Origin: Bacteroidota bacterium
GTDB taxonomy: Bacteria > Bacteroidota > Bacteroidia > B-17B0 > Aurantibacillaceae
Length of the DNA: 64,000 bases
Direction: 5' to 3'
Assembly (NCBI GenBank): GCA_017303905.1
Contig: JAFLBH010000003.1
Coordinates: forward strand, 62,001-126,000
A program made the position numbers and the translations under genes. The notes beneath the pieces were generated by a model. That model searched no databases and was not told where the DNA came from. It saw nothing but the letters and a program-made list of their open reading frames with translations. Below, piece after piece: positions 61,104-64,000 of the stretch. Positions within the stretch are counted from its first letter, which is position 1; each line of letters opens with the position of its first letter.

Positions 61104-61156
61104 AAAAAGCAGGCCCCAACTCGGCTGTGCCGAGCCGGGAGCCCCCCCTGCTTTTT
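61104..61156. repeat. GC-rich two-level hairpin
   Basis: Outer stem AAAAAGCAGG (61104-61113) with CCTGCTTTTT (61147-61156), perfect over 10 bp. Inner stem CTCGGC (61120-61125) with GCCGAG (61129-61134), loop TGT. It resembles a terminator but no gene ends nearby. Confidence 0.7.
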
Positions 61157-61280
61157 GTTCACTATGCTGCCCGGCGTCGACTCCTCCGATTATCATTTTC
61201 CTCCATTTTGAGAAACCGTTCCCAATATTCTAACATACTCCATTCGGAGATGCCCTCGAAGACGATATCAACGAATGTCG

Positions 61281-61428
61281 GCCTCATTTTATACGGTTTT
61301 TTATGCGCAACAAATTGCGTTAAGCCAAATGGGAAGCTCCGCAGGCGGGCCAAGGAGATCACCCATTTGGTAGCAATTTGTAAGCATAAAAAATTATGAC
61401 CGTAGGGAGTAAAGCATAAAATGAAGCC
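61281..61428. repeat. Long imperfect palindrome of about 148 bases
   Basis: Nested pairs: GGCCTCATTTTAT (from 61280) with ATAAAATGAAGCC (ending 61428); TTTTTTATGC (61297-61306) with GCATAAAAAA (61384-61393); CAAATTGC (61311-61318) with GCAATTTG (61373-61380); CCAAATGGG (61325-61333) with CCCATTTGG (61362-61370). The central loop is about 28 bases. The regular nesting suggests a structured RNA or a mobile-element fold. Confidence 0.65.
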
Positions 61429-61459
61429 TTGATTTCTTTTGTTTCTTTTCTGCATCAAG
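61428..61459 (-). repeat. CTTGAT-ATCAAG element, copy 2 (inverted)
   Basis: CTTGAT (61428-61433) and ATCAAG (61454-61459). On the minus strand its interior reads CAGAAAAGAAAC, resembling copy 1, so copies 1 and 2 flank the insert as inverted repeats. Confidence 0.6.
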
Positions 61460-61518
61460 GCAGAAAAGAAAAATTAAAATCCTTTGATGGCAGCAAAAAA
61501 GAAACTATAATTTAAAAC

Positions 61519-61537
61519 CTTGACTTCTTTCATCAAG
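61519..61537 (-). repeat. CTTGAT-ATCAAG element, copy 3 (inverted, shorter)
   Basis: CTTGAC (61519-61524) and ATCAAG (61532-61537). The minus strand reads CTTGATGAAAGAAGTCAAG, with TTACTTTTTTA just before, matching the flank of copy 1. Confidence 0.5.
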
Positions 61538-61585
61538 TAAAAAAGTAAAAGAAAGTAGTTACTGACGTAAAAGAAAGAAATAAAA

Positions 61586-61924
61586 TTACAACTGTGATTT
61601 GATATCGTTCAACTTGTCTTTGATTTGCTTAAGCTTTTCGATCACTTCCAGTTTAACGCTATCAAGCTCCGGCGAGCCGTTTTTAAGTGCGTCTTTCGCT
61701 CCACTTAACGTGTAACCTTTTTCCTTCACGTAATGCACGATTAGACGAAGATTTTCAATGTCTTTTTGAGTGAAAAGACGATTTCCCTTCTTGTTTTTGG
61801 TGGGCTTTAAAATATCAAACTCCTTTTCCCAGAAACGGATGGTTGAAGCATTTACTTCAAACATATCAGACACTTCGCTGATAGAATAATATAATTTATC
61901 GGTTTGCTCTTTTTGTAAAGACAT
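61586..61924 (-). CDS. MerR-family transcriptional regulator
   Basis: 112 residues from ATG 61924 (MSLQKEQTDKLYYSI); a TTG two codons upstream is also open. The winged-helix domain (about 10-78) shows YYSISEVSDMFEVNASTIRFWEKEF and GNRLFTQKDIENLRLIVHYVKEKGYTLSGAKDAL. A short coiled coil follows instead of an effector domain, and there are no metal-binding Cys, so it is a small MerR-like protein common in this phylum. Target genes are unknown. It lies beside the repeat-rich insert. Confidence 0.9.
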   Translation of the reverse strand: MSLQKEQTDKLYYSISEVSDMFEVNASTIRFWEKEFDILKPTKNKKGNRLFTQKDIENLRLIVHYVKEKGYTLSGAKDALKNGSPELDSVKLEVIEKLKQIKDKLNDIKSQL

Positions 61925-61940
61925 AACCAAATGTAAAATA

Positions 61941-61960
61941 ATTAGCCAAGAAGGGCTAAT
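61941..61960 (-). terminator. Possible terminator between the lipoprotein and MerR genes
   Basis: 7-bp stem ATTAGCC (61941-61947) with GGCTAAT (61954-61960), loop AAGAAG. On the minus strand it is followed by TATTTTA. It lies 30 bases after the stop of the lipoprotein gene. The short stem makes this a weaker call. Confidence 0.5.
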
Positions 61961-61989
61961 GGAGTTATTAACAAGGTTTTAACTTAGCT

Positions 61990-63252
61990 CTACTTCTTCT
62001 TACTCGCGTAGATAATCACGTCTTTTTTGCTGCCCCAGTGGTAACCTAAATGGAATGGTAACTTACCGATTTTAGCACTGTCCTTTTGGTAGGCTTCTTC
62101 TAAAGGTTTTTGCATACTTAAATAAGTAAAATCACTCACAGGCTTGGTGTATTGTCCGTATAACTTCATCTCCCAATTATTATTCTCGGTAAAGAATTTA
62201 TAAGGAATACCTGTGTCATCCTGTATCACATAACTTGAATTATTTAAAATCAAATCGCGCATGTTGCTCATGAAATTATTATGCAGCAAATAAGAAGCGC
62301 TCTTAATGTAAGTAACTACATTCTTGCTTTTGTTGATGTAATTATAAAAAGCACAGGTATCATTAAACTTTTTATTGCTTACGTCGTATTTAAAATAATA
62401 CACCGATTTGTTTTTGCCATCCTGCACAAAATCCACTCTTACTCCGAATGGTTTTTTAGTACCTCCGTCTTCAATGTCGGGCATTTTTACATCATAAGGT
62501 CTTTCTACAATTGAATCTTGTTTATAACGGTATACATACTTAATATCGGAAATCTCATGACCTGTCTTACGAATAAAGAAAGTTAAAATGGGCAATAAAC
62601 CATTTACTTTTTGAGAGCTGAAATCCTGTAACATTTTACGGGTAATAAAATAGCTCTTCACAAAAATATCGCCTAAAGATTGCTTAAAGTGTGCCGAATA
62701 AACTGTGTGATCACCCGGTTTGAATTTTTTGAATTCAGGTAATTTCCCAACGGGTTCCAATCCCAGCATAATGTATTTATCGGCATTAGGAAAAAATGTT
62801 GTCGCCGTTAAAAAATCAGGACCGGAGAAAGGATAGAAAACAGTTTTACAAATGGTGTTAGGTGTAGAAAACTCCGTAGCCGCCCAATTGCGCATAGCTT
62901 TTAATCGGCGTGCTTCTAGTTTTTTCCAGCTGCTGTCAACATAAAATTGATGGCGACTCCAGGCCACCGAATCAAACAAATAATTGAATTTGTGTGCCTG
63001 ACCTTTTAGTCCGCTTAATACTGAAGTAACGTTATTAAAATAGTTGTCGGCGTTAAATGGAATATAATTTAATGCCGGCTCACTACTTACAACTTCATTC
63101 GTTTCTACGATTGAATCCTTAACAGGCTCAATTTCCTTTTGTGCAGGAATAACTGAATCTTTTTTTGAAACTTGATTTTTGTCTTTATCCTTCACTTCTT
63201 TGGATGTGCAGGAAAGAAATATGATAATGATAATGGCTAATAATGTTCTCAT
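61990..63252 (-). CDS. Lipoprotein of unknown function
   Basis: 420 residues. The start MRTLLAIIIIIFLSC is a lipoprotein signal with lipobox FLSC. A Lys/Glu/Val-rich spacer (about 20-60) leads to a globular domain of about 350 residues, rich in aromatic residues (for example NTICKTVFYPFSGPDFLTATTFFPNADKYIMLGLEP and GYHWGSKKDVIIYA). Conserved-looking aromatic and acidic stretches suggest an enzyme or binding protein, but I do not recognise a family. It lies 29 bases after the partial gene at the right edge, on the same strand. Confidence 0.78.
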   Translation of the reverse strand: MRTLLAIIIIIFLSCTSKEVKDKDKNQVSKKDSVIPAQKEIEPVKDSIVETNEVVSSEPALNYIPFNADNYFNNVTSVLSGLKGQAHKFNYLFDSVAWSRHQFYVDSSWKKLEARRLKAMRNWAATEFSTPNTICKTVFYPFSGPDFLTATTFFPNADKYIMLGLEPVGKLPEFKKFKPGDHTVYSAHFKQSLGDIFVKSYFITRKMLQDFSSQKVNGLLPILTFFIRKTGHEISDIKYVYRYKQDSIVERPYDVKMPDIEDGGTKKPFGVRVDFVQDGKNKSVYYFKYDVSNKKFNDTCAFYNYINKSKNVVTYIKSASYLLHNNFMSNMRDLILNNSSYVIQDDTGIPYKFFTENNNWEMKLYGQYTKPVSDFTYLSMQKPLEEAYQKDSAKIGKLPFHLGYHWGSKKDVIIYASKKK

Positions 63253-63281
63253 AAACAGGTGGCCAAAGGTATTGATTTTAT

Positions 63282-64000
63282 CTAATGCCCGTCAAATAAA
63301 TTAAACTCTTTTAAGTCGGGAATAACCTTTTTTTTACGTTGGCGTTCTAAATCGTATAAGCTAAGCGAAAGATCGCGCAAAAAAGGCAAACCCTTCAATT
63401 CATACTCGTACCTTCCGCCGCCAATATCATTACGCTGATTGACAAAAACAGCAGCAGTCAGCAAAAATTCAATCTTGTTTTTATAATCAACGATGTAAGC
63501 ACAATCAATCAAAAATCCGTAAGCCCTACCTACGATGTTAAATATGCGTAGACTATCGCCTTTAATAGCGGCTACCGAACTTCCATAAATGAAATACTTT
63601 TTATAAGAATCATAATACTGCTTTTTGTTGTATAATGGCGACTCACTTTCTCTTGGCGTCATACCCGCTTGCTTTAAAACAAAAAGACGATCTGAGTTAC
63701 TAATTGGAAATTGTTCTTCCGGTTTTAAATAAGGGTTAAAAACCAAACGCTTCATCATTTCATGCAGATCCTCGATGTGAAAATAGTTATGAAGGGAAAA
63801 ATCTTTCGGACCAGCTTGCTTTTTACCTTTGGGGTTTCGGTGTGTGGTTCCTGCTTCTGATTTTGCGATAGGATGCGGTTCCTTATAGGCAGCGGGAATG
63901 AATGCCTGCTTGTAGATGGTATCGCCATTTGGAGACAGGAAAACTATTGGCGGTGAAATTTTCGCTGTATCTACCTCACAGGATATATCCAATTTATTAT
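63282..64000 (-). CDS. Protein of unknown function, 5' end beyond window
   Basis: The frame stays open through base 64000; the TTG at 63992 is not convincing as a start, so the gene is probably incomplete at its 5' end. The visible 239 codons contain DISCEVDTAK near the left end of the protein, FLSPNGDTIYKQAFIP, and DVVGR-like IVGRAYGFLIDCAYIVDYKNKIEFLL. The Cys in DISCEV could be part of a lipobox whose signal is mostly outside the window; this is speculative. The protein resembles no family that I can name. It may be co-transcribed with the lipoprotein gene. Confidence 0.65.
   Translation of the reverse strand, partial: NKLDISCEVDTAKISPPIVFLSPNGDTIYKQAFIPAAYKEPHPIAKSEAGTTHRNPKGKKQAGPKDFSLHNYFHIEDLHEMMKRLVFNPYLKPEEQFPISNSDRLFVLKQAGMTPRESESPLYNKKQYYDSYKKYFIYGSSVAAIKGDSLRIFNIVGRAYGFLIDCAYIVDYKNKIEFLLTAAVFVNQRNDIGGGRYEYELKGLPFLRDLSLSLYDLERQRKKKVIPDLKEFNLFDGH

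Larger units (their letters stand above)
60900..61585. other. Non-coding insert of 686 bases rich in inverted repeats
   Basis: No convincing gene lies here. A GC-rich stretch (about 61066-61190) stands out in AT-rich DNA. Open frames of 98 and 132 codons on opposite strands overlap one another and the hairpins, have no start context or family signature, and I judge them fortuitous. The region contains three CTTGAT...ATCAAG elements, one strong GC-rich hairpin and one long imperfect palindrome, listed separately. It may be a non-autonomous mobile element or interspersed repeat. Confidence 0.6.

Noticed and set aside
61001-61458. Open frames of 132 (+) and 98 (-) codons in the non-coding insert
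   Set aside because: They overlap each other on opposite strands, run through hairpins, and show no family pattern. They would be reconsidered if homologues with conserved protein sequence were found.
63282-63992. TTG at 63992 as a true start codon
   Set aside because: The frame stays open to the window edge, so the codon is probably internal.
1-64000. tRNA, rRNA, transposase or phage genes
   Set aside because: Nothing recognisable was found on reading both strands; gaps between genes are short except 60900-61585. A tRNA scan would settle the RNA question.

Overview
The window is AT-rich chromosomal DNA from a member of the Bacteroidota. The evidence is: secreted proteins with type IX secretion sorting domains (type A on the subtilase, a CHU_C-like gliding-motility domain on the 1,374-residue repeat protein), families common in this phylum (DUF349, YfiR/DUF4154, PD40/TPR protein, YigZ), and four good promoter matches of the form TTG-N19/20-TAnnTTTG. 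I cannot name the genus. No rRNA, tRNA, CRISPR array, insertion sequence or prophage gene was recognised.

Layout. 1-3.9 kb: the 5' part of a large repeat-rich secreted protein (runs off the left edge), a small secreted protein and a membrane GT-C-like protein with TPRs. 3.9-8.5 kb (+): an operon of two ketoacyl-ACP synthase III enzymes flanking an acyl carrier protein, an SDR reductase, a polyprenyl-phosphate-type GT2 and a GNAT acyltransferase. 8.5-14.4 kb (-): a five-gene operon encoding a fused MBOAT-SGNH protein, a carrier protein, a stand-alone adenylation enzyme, an acyl-CoA-dehydrogenase-like flavoenzyme and an Asp/Asn-hydroxylase-like dioxygenase. 14.5-17.1 kb (+): two sulfotransferases and a GT-A-like protein. 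Together 2-17 kb looks like a surface-glycan or envelope-decoration island.

17-30.4 kb: NtrC-like regulator without a DNA-binding domain, Ppx/GppA, a T9SS subtilase, PriA, a methyltransferase, a PD40/TPR envelope protein and a 2-oxoacid dehydrogenase E2. 30.4-35.6 kb: a YfiR-like / TPR / HAMP-PP2C signalling operon, divergent from an ECF sigma factor and its probable membrane partner. 35.6-40.6 kb: outer-membrane protein, FolD, Ffh, RibD, DMT transporter. 40.7-44.7 kb: giant Ig/PKD-repeat adhesin-like protein. 45-54 kb: YigZ, M42 peptidase, TPR lipoprotein, an Fe-S/HAD/Fe-S/MCE operon, SpoU methyltransferase and an ABC-2 exporter. 54.2-60.9 kb: thioesterase, DUF349 protein and an MBOAT plus two SGNH O-acylation operon. 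60.9-61.6 kb: a non-coding insert full of inverted repeats. 61.6-64 kb: MerR regulator, lipoprotein and a protein cut by the right edge.

The strongest candidate for a new system is the 8.5-14.4 kb operon. The adenylation enzyme's ten specificity residues read D-L-F-Y-L-A-L-V-C-K, which I remember as the code of proline-activating enzymes of the AnaC/PltF type. The flavoenzyme has its probable base at Glu244 instead of the usual C-terminal Glu, as in AnaB-type prolyl-carrier-protein oxidases. These genes sit with a DltC-like carrier and a fused DltB/DltD-like MBOAT-SGNH protein. The inference is a Dlt-like envelope system that loads proline on a carrier, oxidises it (to dehydroproline or pyrrole-2-carboxyl) and exports it onto a surface molecule. 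The neighbouring two-KASIII operon could make a short hydroxyacyl group for an amino sugar of the same glycan.
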